A DNA stretch of 54,149 bases from an uncultured Eubacterium sp. (GCA_937900695.1 CALCFD010000019.1:1-54149); one strand, 5' to 3'. Counted from the stretch's first letter, positions 1-9,536 are shown. Program-made: numbers and translations. Notes: a model not told the origin generated them from the sequence alone.

Positions 1-45
1 TGTTCGGGACTTACACCCGTTAGAGCGCGCCCATGGCGCGCAAAC
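1..45 (-). mobile_element. 5' end of a group IIC intron (continues left of window)
   Basis: Read on the minus strand, the DNA starts GTTTGCGCGCC at position 45, forms a GC hairpin (25-31 with 35-41, loop 32-34) and then carries the motif GGGTGTAAGTCCCGAAC. This order (GTGYG-like 5' end, CATGGG hairpin, GGGTG-AGTCCCGAAC) matches, from memory, the first 45 nt of domain I of group IIC introns such as the Oceanobacillus iheyensis one. Group IIC introns insert just behind intrinsic terminators, and this one begins right after the brnQ terminator. The rest of the ribozyme and any reverse transcriptase are outside the window. Confidence 0.72.
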
Positions 46-49
46 TAAA

Positions 50-78
50 AAAAGACTCGACATTTAGTCGAGTCTTTT
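50..78 (-). terminator. intrinsic terminator of brnQ
   Basis: A perfect 12-bp stem (50-61 with 67-78) with a 5-nt loop lies just behind the brnQ stop codon on the minus strand. Its flank is A-rich on one side and T-rich on the other, so it could stop transcription in both directions. It is also the likely target of the adjoining group IIC intron. Confidence 0.85.
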
Positions 79-95
79 AAAGCTATTTAAACAAA

Positions 96-1454
96 TTATT
101 CAACCTGATCGATTTCTTTGCTTGGAAGTAGGCAGCCAATAGCCATTAATACTAATGTAGGAATTACCCAGTTAAATCCATAGCTGTCAAGAGGCATGCT
201 CTTAACAAAATCGAATGCTGCAACCTTGATTCCAAAGAATCCGCCATTTGCTGCTGCAAGTACTGATAGTAAGCTTGTAACAAATGCACCAATTGATCCA
301 AGTACATATGCACTCTTCTTACGTAACCATTTTCTGAATAGTGATGCTACTAGTAAAAATACTACTAGAGGGTATACTAATCCTAAGATTGGAGCTGCGA
401 TTGCTAAGATCTGAGCTAAACCTAGGTTAGCAAGGAATCCTGATACTACGCATACTAATACGCAAACGATTTTGTAAGTTTTTTCTCTGTTTTCTTCTTT
501 AGCAAAACCTGAGAAATAGTCAGCTGCTGATGATGTTAAACCAATAGCAGTTGTTAGACAAGCTAGTAATACTGCGATACCTAGAATAACTGTTCCTGGG
601 TATCCCATTAATTCGTTGATAATGTTTGTTACTAAACCAGCCTGGTCAATTGCTCCAGCAGCAACATCAGACTTCCATAGAGTACCTGTTGTAGCACCTA
701 GATAAGCTAGACCACCATAAACGATAAATAGTAAAGCTCCTGCTACGATACTTGATTTTAGTACTTCTCTAGTAACAGCCTTCTTTTCTGTATGACCATT
801 ACCACGAATAGCCATGATAATAATAATTCCGAAGAATAGTGATGCCATACCATCCATTGTCTGATATCCCTGGTTGATACCATATTTAACAACTTCTGCG
901 GCATTAAATCCATCGATAGGATCCTGAACGCTTCCGCCAGGATTTACAAATCCCATGATGATTAGCACTAGTAATGCAATTACTAGGAACGGTGTTAAGA
1001 ATTTACCAACAATGTCAACAACCTTTGAAGGCTTGATTGTTAATGCTAATACAACAACAAAGAAAATTACTGAGTAAACAGCTAGTGGTAATCCATCTGG
1101 TGCTAAGTGGAATACTGGAGCTGCACCAAGTCCATAAGAAACTGTAGCAGTTCTTGGAATAGCTACTCCAGGTCCGATACAAATGATTACAACTGTGTTA
1201 AGAAGGATAGCTGCCTTTTTACCAATTGTTCCTGTAATGTTATTAATGTCTCCATCTACCTTACCCATTGCAATAACGCCAAGTACTGCAAGACCAGCAT
1301 CAGCAATTAGGAAGCAAAGGAAACCAACAAACCACATTGGACCAGATTTTACACCTAGTTCAGGTGGGAAAATAAGGTTACCTGCTCCGAAGAACATAGC
1401 AAATAATGCTAAGCCTACGAAGATAAAATCCATACCGCCTTTTTTCTTGTCCAT
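96..1454 (-). CDS. brnQ: branched-chain amino acid transport protein (LIVCS family)
   Basis: A 452-residue polytopic membrane protein whose N-terminus (FVGLALFAMFFGAGNLIFPP) is the signature of the BrnQ/LIVCS family, which takes up leucine, isoleucine and valine with Na+ or H+. The hydrophobic profile suggests about 12 membrane segments and the length is normal. An AAAGGAGAG ribosome site precedes the ATG. It follows the CoA-transferase gene by 15 bp and is very likely in the same transcript. The neighbourhood with nifJ suggests supply of branched-chain amino acids, perhaps for fermentation, but that is inference. Its terminator lies at 50-78. Confidence 0.93.
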   Translation of the reverse strand: MDKKKGGMDFIFVGLALFAMFFGAGNLIFPPELGVKSGPMWFVGFLCFLIADAGLAVLGVIAMGKVDGDINNITGTIGKKAAILLNTVVIICIGPGVAIPRTATVSYGLGAAPVFHLAPDGLPLAVYSVIFFVVVLALTIKPSKVVDIVGKFLTPFLVIALLVLIIMGFVNPGGSVQDPIDGFNAAEVVKYGINQGYQTMDGMASLFFGIIIIMAIRGNGHTEKKAVTREVLKSSIVAGALLFIVYGGLAYLGATTGTLWKSDVAAGAIDQAGLVTNIINELMGYPGTVILGIAVLLACLTTAIGLTSSAADYFSGFAKEENREKTYKIVCVLVCVVSGFLANLGLAQILAIAAPILGLVYPLVVFLLVASLFRKWLRKKSAYVLGSIGAFVTSLLSVLAAANGGFFGIKVAAFDFVKSMPLDSYGFNWVIPTLVLMAIGCLLPSKEIDQVE

Positions 1455-1469
1455 ATTAAACTCTCTCCT

Positions 1470-2804
1470 TTATTTTTTGTTAGACTTTCTCCAAATCTTC
1501 TGCTCTTCAGCAGCTTTGATTAAGTCTTCTCTATGGTCTGGATGAGCTAATGAAATTAATTTTTCAGCTCTTTCCCAACTTGATAGACCTGCTAGGTTTG
1601 CAAGACCATATTCAGTAACAAGGATAAAGCTCTGGCTTCTTGGGTCAGTTACGATATCACCATTGAAGTGTGGTAAGAATCTTGATTTATGATTGCCCTG
1701 TTTGTCCACAAATGATGAAGTCATACAAATAAAGCTCTGACCGCCCTTAGCTTCAAATGCACCTGTTAAGAAGTCAAGCTGTCCGCCTGTTCCACTAATA
1801 TGTCTTGTTCCTGCACTTTCTGCGCAGATCTGACCGTAAAGGTCTACAGAAATGCAGTTGTTGATAGAAACAAAGTTATCTAGTTTAGATATTACTTCAG
1901 GATGATTTACATAATCAATTGGAGCTGTAACTAAACCAGGATTTTCAGTTACCCAATCGTAAAGATCCTGTGAACCTAATGCAAAACCAAATACACCCTT
2001 GTTTTTATCGATTTTCTTAGCTTTGTTAGTAATCTTACCTGCTTTGTACATATCTAGGTATGCATCCACAAGCAATTCAGTGTGAATACCTAAATCCTTA
2101 AGGTCTGACTTAGCAATCATCTGACCTACAGCATTTGGCATACCACCAATACCAATCTGAATAGTTGAGCCATCTCTCATATTTTCTACTACCTGCTTAG
2201 CGATCATTTCATCGATCTCAGTTGCAGCTGGAGAACCTAAAGTAGCTAGAGGTCCATGAGGTCCTTCAACAACAATGTCAACGTCAGAAATATGGATACT
2301 TTCGTCAAATCCACCGAAAACCTTAGGTAGATTTTCGTTGATTTCTAAGATTACCACATCTGCTGCATCTAGTGTAGCTTTAGCTGTAGCATTGTTTAAT
2401 GAGAAGTTAAAATATCCGTGTTCATCCATTGGAGGAACTGCCATCATAGCAACATTTACTGTTAGATACTTTTCGTAATAAGCTGCGACGTTTCTAAAGA
2501 TCATTGGAATGTAGTTACATAGTCCTCTATCACATAGCTGTCTTTCATAACCACTGCAATGCCATGAGTTATAAGTGAAAGTTTCTCTGTTAGGATCTGC
2601 TTCTACTGCTGCGATTGGCTGTAATACAAGATAACCTCTAATTTTTACATCTTCAAGTTCATCTTTTCTTTTAGCTAATGCTTCATCTAATAGAGTAGGG
2701 AATCCTAAAGATACACTGTAGTCAACCCAGTCTCCACTTTTTACAACTTTAACAGCTTCTTCCGGAGTCTTCAGTTTCTGTTGATATTCTTTTCTGAAAT
2801 CCAT
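1470..2804 (-). CDS. acyl-CoA:acetate CoA-transferase (butyryl-CoA / 4-hydroxybutyrate type)
   Basis: A 444-residue protein of the acetyl-CoA hydrolase/transferase family, close in length and motifs to butyryl-CoA:acetate and 4-hydroxybutyrate CoA-transferases. It moves CoA between an acyl group and acetate. The glycine-rich stretch QIGIGGMPNAVG (residues 216-227) and the GIHTELLVDAYLDMYKAGKIT segment around residue 239 are family landmarks; Glu243 in this segment is the probable catalytic glutamate that forms the glutamyl-CoA intermediate. An AGGAGG site lies before the ATG. It sits between nifJ and brnQ, which fits a role in fermentative acid formation. The exact acyl substrate cannot be read from sequence. 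Confidence 0.85.
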   Translation of the reverse strand: MDFRKEYQQKLKTPEEAVKVVKSGDWVDYSVSLGFPTLLDEALAKRKDELEDVKIRGYLVLQPIAAVEADPNRETFTYNSWHCSGYERQLCDRGLCNYIPMIFRNVAAYYEKYLTVNVAMMAVPPMDEHGYFNFSLNNATAKATLDAADVVILEINENLPKVFGGFDESIHISDVDIVVEGPHGPLATLGSPAATEIDEMIAKQVVENMRDGSTIQIGIGGMPNAVGQMIAKSDLKDLGIHTELLVDAYLDMYKAGKITNKAKKIDKNKGVFGFALGSQDLYDWVTENPGLVTAPIDYVNHPEVISKLDNFVSINNCISVDLYGQICAESAGTRHISGTGGQLDFLTGAFEAKGGQSFICMTSSFVDKQGNHKSRFLPHFNGDIVTDPRSQSFILVTEYGLANLAGLSSWERAEKLISLAHPDHREDLIKAAEEQKIWRKSNKK

Positions 2805-2853
2805 TCTTTTAACCTCCTGATAACAAAATTTACATCTTTTTTAATATAATATA

Positions 2854-2895
2854 GGAAATATCGCGTATTAGTCAATACCTAATCGCGATATTTCC
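2854..2895. repeat. long inverted repeat between nifJ and the CoA-transferase gene
   Basis: Arms GGAAATATCGCG (2854-2865) and CGCGATATTTCC (2884-2895) pair perfectly over 12 bp. An inner ATTAG/CTAAT stem (2867-2871 with 2879-2883) extends the hairpin past a one-base bulge. There is no clean T-run directly behind it on the minus strand. It may be a weak terminator, an mRNA processing or stabilising hairpin downstream of nifJ, or an operator for the CoA-transferase gene. Confidence 0.6.
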
Positions 2896-2917
2896 ATACT
2901 TATTTATTATATTTTAA

Positions 2918-5900
2918 TTATTTGTTTTCTGCAAGCTTTTTGTAATATTCGTATCTTTCCTTAGCTGAAGATTCTGCTTCTGCAAACAATGTCTTAGCAT
3001 TTTCAGGGAAAGTAATATCAAGTGCAGAGTATCTTACTTCTCCTCTTAGGAATTCCATGAAGTCCTTAGATGGTTCTTTTGAGTCCATGCTTAGAACCTT
3101 TTCATCTGGATTCCATCTGTATAGGTTCCAGTAACCTGATTCTACAGCTGCCTTCATTTCTTCCTGAGCGTTGTTCATACCTCTCTTGATACCATGGTTA
3201 ATACATGGAGCGTAACAGATGATAATTGAAGGTCCCTTATGAGCTTCTGCTTCCTTGATAGCCTTCATTAGCTGGTTAGGGTTAGCACCCATAGCACACT
3301 GAGCAACATATACGTTGTCGTATGTCATCATTAGTCTACCAAGATCCTTCTTCTGAGTCTTCTTACCTGAAGCCTGGAACTGAGCAACAGCACCGATTGG
3401 AGTAGCCTTTGAAGACTGTCCACCAGTATTTGAGTATACTTCTGTGTCTACGATAAGAACGTTAACATCTTCACCCATTGCAAATACGTGGTCTAGTCCA
3501 CCGTAACCGATGTCATAAGCCCATCCGTCTCCACCGTACATCCACATAGTCTTCTTAGCTAGGTGTGACTTCTTGTCTAGAATTGTCTTAGCAACTTCTA
3601 GAGCTTCGCCTGTTAATTCAGTTTCTTCTAGAACCTTTACTAATTCCTTAGTTGCTACTGCTGAAGCATCTAAGTCATCATAAGTTTCAAACCATTTAGC
3701 GATAGCTGCTGCTTCCTTGCTGTCTGCTGCAACCATAGCCTGTAATTTTTCAACGTCCATCTTAACGTTTTCTCTCTGGTGAATAACTGCTAAGCACATT
3801 CCGTAAGAGAATTCAGCGTTGTTTTCAAATAGAGAGTTTGACCATGCAACACCCTTACCTTCTTTGTTTGTGCAGTAAGGAATACTTGGCATAGCAGCAC
3901 CCCAAGCCTGAGTACAACCTGTTGCGTTAGCAAAGTACATCTTATCACCAAATAGCTGAGTTAATAGCTTAGCGTAAGCAGTTTCTCCACAACCAGCACA
4001 AGCTCCTGAGAACTCTAGAAGTGGCTGATAGAACTGAGAACCCTTAACAGTGAACTTATCAACTGAGTCAGTCTTATCTGTAATTGTCATAGCGTATTCC
4101 CAGTTTGTCTGATCTAAATCAACTTCTTCAACTGGAACCATCTTAATAGCTTCTCCACCCTTTGGACAAGTTGCTACACAAACTCCGCAGCTTGTACAGT
4201 CAAGAGTTGAAACCTGGATACCGTATTTTAGATCTTCTAGTCCCTTACCCTTAGCGTCAGTTACTACAAATCCTTCTGGCTTATTAGCAACTTCTGCTTC
4301 GTCTAGTAGGAATGGTCTAATTACAGCATGTGGACATACGTATGAACACTGGTTACACTGGATACACTTTGTAGCATCCCATACTGGAAGAGCTGTAGCA
4401 ATACCTCTCTTTTCATATTTTGAAGTACCTAGTGGCATTACACCGTCTTTAGTTTCTACAAATGTACTTACAGGTAATGAATCACCCTTCTGTGCATTAC
4501 ATGGAACTAAGATATCGTTGATGAAATCTGGAACTTCTTTAGCATCAGCAGCTACTTCGTCCTGAGCATCCTTCCAGCTAGCTGGAACTTCTACTTTTAC
4601 AGGAGCGTTGATACCTGCATCTACAGCTTCCATGTTCATGTTAACGATCTTTTCGCCCTTCTTACCAAATGTCTTCTTAACAGCTTCCTTCATATGCTCA
4701 ACAGCATCATCAACTGGAATAACCTTTGATAGGTTGAAGAATGCAGCCTGAAGTACCATGTTTGATCTGTTACCTAGACCGATTTCCTGTGAACATTTGT
4801 TAGCATCGATGATATAGAATTTAATATCATTGTTAGCGATGTATCTTCTGATTTCAGCTGGAACGTGCTGATCTAATTCTTCAACTGACCACTGGCAGTT
4901 TAATAGGAATGTTCCACCTGGTTTTAGTTCGTTAATAATATCATACTGAGTTAGGTAGTTCTGGTTGTGACAAGCAACGAAATCAGCACTCTTAACTAAG
5001 TATGTTGATCTAATTGGATCATCACCAAATCTTAAGTGAGACTTAGTAATACCAAATGATTTCTTAGTATCATATTCAAAGTAAGCCTGACAGTATTTGT
5101 CTGTCTGGTCTCCGATAATCTTAATTGAGTTCTTGTTAGCACCTACAGTACCGTCTGAACCTAGACCCCAGAACTTACAGCTGATTGTTCCTTCGTTTTC
5201 AATATGAAACTCTGTATCAAGTGGTAATGACTTATGAGTTACGTCATCGTTGATACCAACTGTGAAGTGGTTAATTGGAGCTTCTGCATCTAAGTTATCG
5301 TAGATAGCCTTAATGCAAGCTGGGTCTGTATCCTTTGAAGATAGACCGTATCTACCAGCTAGGATCATTGGACTTTCGCCTTCAAATTCGTTGTATGCTG
5401 AACATACATCTTCGTATAGAGGTTCACCAACAGCACCTGCTTCTTTTAGTCTGTCGATTACTGCAATCTTCTTAACAGTCTTAGGAATTGCTCTCATCAT
5501 ATGTTCAACTGAGAAAGGTCTGTATAAATGAACCTGAACAAGACCTAGTTTCTGTCCCTGTGCGTTTAACTTGTCGATTACTTCCTGAATAGCTCCACAA
5601 ACTGAACCCATAGCGATGATAATCTTTTCAGCATCATCAGCACCATAGTAGTTAAATGTGTGATATTCTCTGCCTGTAATCTTTGAAATTTCAGCCATGT
5701 AATCTTCTACGATGTCTGGTAGGTTATCATAGTCTTCATTGTTAGCTTCTCTTACCTGGAAGTAGATGTCAGGGTTCTGTACAGTACTTCTTAGAGTAGG
5801 AGTTTCTGGGTTTAATGCACCCTTCTTCCAAGCGTTTAATGCATCATAATCAACTAGCTTTGCAAATTCATCATAATCTAGTGCTTCAACCTTCTGGATT

Positions 5901-6436
5901 TCGTGAGAAGTTCTAAATCCATCAAAGAAGTGTAGGAATGGAATTCTTGATTTGATTGCTGCTAAGTGAGCAATACCTGCAAGGTCCATAATTTCCTGTA
6001 CGCTTCCTGAAGAAAGCATAGCAAAACCAGTCTGTCTACAGTTCATAACGTCAGAATGGTCACCAAAGATTGAGAATGCATGTGTACCAACTGTTCTTGA
6101 TGCAACATGTAATACTCCTGGATGTCTCTGACCTGAAATTCTATGTAGTGTAGGGATCATAAGCATTAGACCCTGAGATGAAGTGTATGTAGTAGCTAAT
6201 GCACCTGATTCTAGTGCACCGTGTACAGCACCTGCTGCACCTGCTTCTGACTGCATTTCAACCAATCTAACTGGCTGTCCAAAAATGTTCTTAACTCCGT
6301 TAGCTGACCATTCGTCTGTCTTTTCTGCCATTGGAGAAGAAGGTGTAATTGGGTAAATTCCGGCAACTTCAGTAAAGGCATAAGCGACGTAAGCTGCAGC
6401 CTCGTTACCGTCAACGATTTTAATCATCTTGCTCAT
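2918..6436 (-). CDS. nifJ: pyruvate:ferredoxin (flavodoxin) oxidoreductase
   Basis: A 1172-residue single-chain PFOR that oxidises pyruvate to acetyl-CoA and CO2 and passes electrons to ferredoxin or flavodoxin. Domains run in the usual order: N-terminal pyruvate-binding domain (YPITPSSPMAEK, residues 28-40), gamma domain, a ferredoxin-like insert with two 4Fe-4S motifs (C691, C694, C697, C701 and C747, C750, C753, C757), then the thiamine diphosphate domain with CAGCGE and GDGWAYDIGYGG. Length is typical. A TGGAGGAT site precedes the ATG. This is the central pyruvate enzyme of a strict anaerobe and feeds acetyl-CoA to the adjoining CoA-transferase chemistry. Its own promoter is visible upstream. 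Confidence 0.97.
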   Translation of the reverse strand: MSKMIKIVDGNEAAAYVAYAFTEVAGIYPITPSSPMAEKTDEWSANGVKNIFGQPVRLVEMQSEAGAAGAVHGALESGALATTYTSSQGLMLMIPTLHRISGQRHPGVLHVASRTVGTHAFSIFGDHSDVMNCRQTGFAMLSSGSVQEIMDLAGIAHLAAIKSRIPFLHFFDGFRTSHEIQKVEALDYDEFAKLVDYDALNAWKKGALNPETPTLRSTVQNPDIYFQVREANNEDYDNLPDIVEDYMAEISKITGREYHTFNYYGADDAEKIIIAMGSVCGAIQEVIDKLNAQGQKLGLVQVHLYRPFSVEHMMRAIPKTVKKIAVIDRLKEAGAVGEPLYEDVCSAYNEFEGESPMILAGRYGLSSKDTDPACIKAIYDNLDAEAPINHFTVGINDDVTHKSLPLDTEFHIENEGTISCKFWGLGSDGTVGANKNSIKIIGDQTDKYCQAYFEYDTKKSFGITKSHLRFGDDPIRSTYLVKSADFVACHNQNYLTQYDIINELKPGGTFLLNCQWSVEELDQHVPAEIRRYIANNDIKFYIIDANKCSQEIGLGNRSNMVLQAAFFNLSKVIPVDDAVEHMKEAVKKTFGKKGEKIVNMNMEAVDAGINAPVKVEVPASWKDAQDEVAADAKEVPDFINDILVPCNAQKGDSLPVSTFVETKDGVMPLGTSKYEKRGIATALPVWDATKCIQCNQCSYVCPHAVIRPFLLDEAEVANKPEGFVVTDAKGKGLEDLKYGIQVSTLDCTSCGVCVATCPKGGEAIKMVPVEEVDLDQTNWEYAMTITDKTDSVDKFTVKGSQFYQPLLEFSGACAGCGETAYAKLLTQLFGDKMYFANATGCTQAWGAAMPSIPYCTNKEGKGVAWSNSLFENNAEFSYGMCLAVIHQRENVKMDVEKLQAMVAADSKEAAAIAKWFETYDDLDASAVATKELVKVLEETELTGEALEVAKTILDKKSHLAKKTMWMYGGDGWAYDIGYGGLDHVFAMGEDVNVLIVDTEVYSNTGGQSSKATPIGAVAQFQASGKKTQKKDLGRLMMTYDNVYVAQCAMGANPNQLMKAIKEAEAHKGPSIIICYAPCINHGIKRGMNNAQEEMKAAVESGYWNLYRWNPDEKVLSMDSKEPSKDFMEFLRGEVRYSALDITFPENAKTLFAEAESSAKERYEYYKKLAENK

Positions 6437-6479
6437 TTTTTATCCTCCATAAACTTAATCTAAAATCTCTAACGTATCT

Positions 6480-6527
6480 ATTTTATATGAGATTCACTAG
6501 AATAACAATAACAAATATGCAATTTGT
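6480..6527 (-). promoter_or_regulatory. candidate nifJ promoter with upstream inverted repeat
   Basis: On the minus strand a -35 TTGTTA (6503-6508) and -10 TAAAAT (6480-6485) are 17 nt apart. Just upstream, ACAAAT (6511-6516) and ATTTGT (6522-6527) form a 6-bp inverted repeat with a 5-nt centre, a possible activator or repressor site. The tandem TTGTTA copies resemble Rex half-sites, but no full Rex site is present here. Confidence 0.45.
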
Positions 6528-6633
6528 ATTAAAAATAGCACACTTTTTTTGGTTTTTGTCACTAAATCATAATATTTACCTCTTTTTTTGATTTATAGCA
6601 AACAATAATATTCTTTCATGTATACAATTTTTT

Positions 6634-6670
6634 CAAAAAAAGACAGCCGGAAAATTATAACCGACTGTCC
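6634..6670 (-). terminator. intrinsic terminator of sstT
   Basis: Minus-strand GGACAGTCGG and CCGGCTGTC pair (6642-6650 with 6661-6670, one G-U pair), followed by a run of seven to eight T. It lies 16 bp past the sstT stop. Confidence 0.85.
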
Positions 6671-6686
6671 TATCTAAATGTATTGA

Positions 6687-7904
6687 TTATTTTCCCTGTT
6701 TTCTTGCTTCAGCGTATTCAGCAGTTGCTGTAAATAATACGTCTGTTGAAGAGTTTAGGGCAGTTTCGCATGAGTCCTGAAGAACACCTACTATAAATCC
6801 AACACCTACAACCTGCATAGCAATATCATTTGGAATACCAAATAAGCTACAAGCAAGTGGAATTAGTAGAAGTGATCCGCCTGCTACACCTGAAGCTCCA
6901 CATGCACTTACTGCTGATAGTAAGCAAAGAATCACTGCTGTTGGTATATCTACTTCGATTCCTAAAGTATATGTTGCAGATAAAGTTAAAATAGCAATTG
7001 TAATAGCAGCACCACCCATATTAACAGTTGCACCAAGAGGAATAGAAATTGAATATGTATCTTTATCTAATCCTAATTTTTCACATAGGCTCATATTAAC
7101 TGGTATATTAGCAGCTGAACTTCTTGTGAAAAATGCATAAATACCTGATTCTCTAATGCACTGGAATACCAACGGATATGGATTTTTTCTTGTATTGATA
7201 AATACTATAATTGGATTTACAACAAGGGCTACAAAGAACATTGTTCCAAGTAGTAAAACGATAATTTTACCATATTCTGCAAGAGATTTAATACCAGTTG
7301 TTGAAATTGCATTAAATACAAGTCCCATAACACCAAGAGGAGCTAATTTAATAACCCATCTAACTGCCTGAGATACTGCATTAGCCATATCTTCAATAAA
7401 TAGCTTTGAACTTGCACTCGCATGCTTAAAAGCAAATCCTAAAATAACAGCTGTTGCTAAAATACCAATATAATTGGCATTTAACAATGCATTTACTGGA
7501 TTGTCCACAACCTTAAATACTAAATCTTTTAAGACTTCTAAAATTCCTCCTGGAGGAGTTAAGTCTCCAGCCTGTGGATCTGGAAGAATCAGCTTAACTT
7601 TAAACATAAAGCTAGCAACCACTGCAGTAAGTGAAGCGAATAATGTGGCAATTAAATAAAGACCAATAATTCTCTTCATATTTGTTTTCTGTCCAGACTG
7701 ATGCTGGGCAATAGCTGAAATTACTAAGAATAATACTAGTATAGGCGCTACTGCTTTAAGAGCTCCTACAAATAATTCACCTAAAATAGTAATAAAAGCT
7801 ACTTTTGTAGGTACTGTTACTGCTAAAACAATACCTATAATAAGCCCTATAATAATCTGCTTTACAAGGCTTATGCTGTTCCATTTTGAAAGAATAGTTT
7901 TCAC
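6687..7904 (-). CDS. sstT: serine/threonine:Na+ symporter
   Basis: A 405-residue dicarboxylate/amino acid:cation symporter family protein. Its sequence (KWNSISLVKQIIIGLIIGI at the start; IPLGATVNMGGAAITIAI and ACGASGVAGGSLLLIPLA in the C-terminal half) is typical of SstT, which imports serine and threonine with sodium. About eight membrane segments plus two re-entrant loops are expected. Translation starts at GTG, supported by GAGAGGTAAT just upstream. The gene stands alone between a flavin reductase gene and nifJ. Serine taken up here would feed pyruvate and hence PFOR, a plausible link. Confidence 0.93.
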   Translation of the reverse strand: MKTILSKWNSISLVKQIIIGLIIGIVLAVTVPTKVAFITILGELFVGALKAVAPILVLFLVISAIAQHQSGQKTNMKRIIGLYLIATLFASLTAVVASFMFKVKLILPDPQAGDLTPPGGILEVLKDLVFKVVDNPVNALLNANYIGILATAVILGFAFKHASASSKLFIEDMANAVSQAVRWVIKLAPLGVMGLVFNAISTTGIKSLAEYGKIIVLLLGTMFFVALVVNPIIVFINTRKNPYPLVFQCIRESGIYAFFTRSSAANIPVNMSLCEKLGLDKDTYSISIPLGATVNMGGAAITIAILTLSATYTLGIEVDIPTAVILCLLSAVSACGASGVAGGSLLLIPLACSLFGIPNDIAMQVVGVGFIVGVLQDSCETALNSSTDVLFTATAEYAEARKQGK

Positions 7905-7934
7905 AATATTACCTCTCTTCTATGATTTAAATTA

Positions 7935-8510
7935 TTATTTAGACAAGATTTCTCTTGCAAACTGACGCATATGTTCTGCCTTTTGTTCATCCATAAAAGG
8001 CAAAGTATAATTTTTATGTCTCTCACCTATTATGCCTACATAATTTAATTCACTATGTTTTGCATAAAGTTTTAATCCTTCTTCCCAAAGATACATAGCT
8101 TTTTCAGGCGTATAACCACTTGTAATAATTGACGCTAGTTTTTTTCCTTTCCATAATCTTGGGCCTTTTTCGCCTCCATAGATTTTATTAAAAGCGTATA
8201 CCATGCGATCCATAGCTGCTTTTAAAGGAGCCGTACAATACCATGAGTAAATAGGTGTAGCGAAAATAATTATATCGCTTTGTTCTACTTTTTTAAATAC
8301 TTTTTGCATGTCATCATCGATGGCACAGTCAGTTTCTTTAAAGTTTTTTTGACAATTTCTACATGCCACACAACCTTTTATATCCATATCGTATAACCAA
8401 TCCATATGGCAACTTACACCATGCTTTTCCAATTCTTCTACAAAAGGAGGTATTAAAGCAACTGTATTACCATTTTTTCTTGGACTTCCCATTAAAATGT
8501 AACATTTCAT
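7935..8510 (-). CDS. flavodoxin-fold NAD(P)H-dependent FMN reductase / iron-sulfur flavoprotein-like
   Basis: A 191-residue flavodoxin-like protein. GSPRKNGNT (residues 8-16) is the FMN phosphate loop and TPIYSWYCTAPLKAAMDR is the second flavin-binding segment of the NADPH-dependent FMN reductase family. The cysteines in GCVACRNCQKNFKETDC (about residues 46-62) resemble the compact motif of archaeal and clostridial iron-sulfur flavoproteins, so it may hold a cluster. Likely a cytosolic electron-transfer or quinone/nitro-reducing flavoprotein. GAGGAG precedes the ATG. The electron partner is unknown. Confidence 0.8.
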   Translation of the reverse strand: MKCYILMGSPRKNGNTVALIPPFVEELEKHGVSCHMDWLYDMDIKGCVACRNCQKNFKETDCAIDDDMQKVFKKVEQSDIIIFATPIYSWYCTAPLKAAMDRMVYAFNKIYGGEKGPRLWKGKKLASIITSGYTPEKAMYLWEEGLKLYAKHSELNYVGIIGERHKNYTLPFMDEQKAEHMRQFAREILSK

Positions 8511-8591
8511 AATATTTTCTCCTCGTATATATCAATACCTAGCACAATAGTATTCCTATTTTACCATACACTATTACAATTTAGCAACAAA

Positions 8592-8612
8592 AAAGGAGCT
8601 CTTTGCTCCTTT
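8592..8612 (-). terminator. intrinsic terminator of the CDF transporter gene
   Basis: A perfect 8-bp stem AAAGGAGC/GCTCCTTT (8592-8599 with 8605-8612) followed on the minus strand by T6. Confidence 0.8.
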
Positions 8613-8633
8613 AAAGTATAAATATTATAAATT

Positions 8634-9536
8634 TTAATCCATCGAAACATCAGGAATCAATTCTACATAGCAATTATCATAAGTTGCTGATAATCGTTCT
8701 TTCAGCTTCATATCAGCCTTTCTAAGTTCACTAAAAGAAACTTTTTCTGATTTTGTCTTAAAATATATTGAAATCCACATTTTTCTTCCAGTCTTAGTTA
8801 TGTCATAAAAAACAGGCTCATATGGATAATTTTCTAAGATTTCACTGGTTTTAAGTTTAATATCTTCCGTTACCTCATCGCTTGGTGGCAATAATACTAA
8901 ATTCCTAAAAGCTGCAATTATCAACTTTATAGGCTCTGGTAACATTAAAATTCCTAACACAATAGCAACTATTTGGTCAAAATAAGGAATAATTGGTTCA
9001 ATCTTACTACCATGAAATAAAGAAGCTATAAAAAATGCCAATGACACTCCAATACTTCCAATTATATCTATTTTCCATCCATAAATTTCAACATTTACTG
9101 TAGGTGATGAAAACTTTTTATTCATCTGTCTAAGAATTAAATATACAACGATACTAAAACCTGTCAAAATCGTTTCAAATAAAGATATTTGCAAATGATT
9201 AACATGATTTCCGCCACTCAATAAAATCTGAACATTATTCATTATCAAGCTTATCATAACCGCTATAAACATAAAGCCCTTAAGAAGTATAAATATACTT
9301 TCAAGCTGTGAATATCCAAAAGGATGTTTTTCACTTATAGGAACATAAAACAGTGGAACTATAAAAATAGTTAAAGCTATAACTACTATTTCTATAGCAT
9401 CAAACACTGTATCAGTTAATACCGATTGTGATCCTGAGTACAAAGTCATTAAAAACTCTACTCCAACAAATGTTATCCCTGCCCAAAATGACAGCAATAA
9501 AACTTTCTTTTCCCGCCTTTGCGCGACGTCGTCCAT
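8634..9536 (-). CDS. cation diffusion facilitator (CDF) family metal transporter
   Basis: A 300-residue membrane protein with five to six predicted membrane segments and a C-terminal cytosolic ferredoxin-like domain (from about residue 215). The KHPFGYSQLE motif after the second segment and the paired acidic positions (LTDTVFDAIE in the second segment and GWKIDIIGS in the fifth) match the CDF family, which exports divalent metals such as Zn2+, Mn2+ or Fe2+ in exchange for protons. The usual HxxxD of the fifth segment is WKIDIIG here, a variant seen in divergent subfamilies. The metal cannot be deduced. Transcribed alone, with its own terminator. Confidence 0.82.
   Translation of the reverse strand: MDDVAQRREKKVLLLSFWAGITFVGVEFLMTLYSGSQSVLTDTVFDAIEIVVIALTIFIVPLFYVPISEKHPFGYSQLESIFILLKGFMFIAVMISLIMNNVQILLSGGNHVNHLQISLFETILTGFSIVVYLILRQMNKKFSSPTVNVEIYGWKIDIIGSIGVSLAFFIASLFHGSKIEPIIPYFDQIVAIVLGILMLPEPIKLIIAAFRNLVLLPPSDEVTEDIKLKTSEILENYPYEPVFYDITKTGRKMWISIYFKTKSEKVSFSELRKADMKLKERLSATYDNCYVELIPDVSMD

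Noticed and set aside
6503..6514. Rex operator in the nifJ promoter
   Set aside because: Two direct TTGTTA copies are present but no TAACAA partner in the right spacing, so it is only noted as part of the -35 region.
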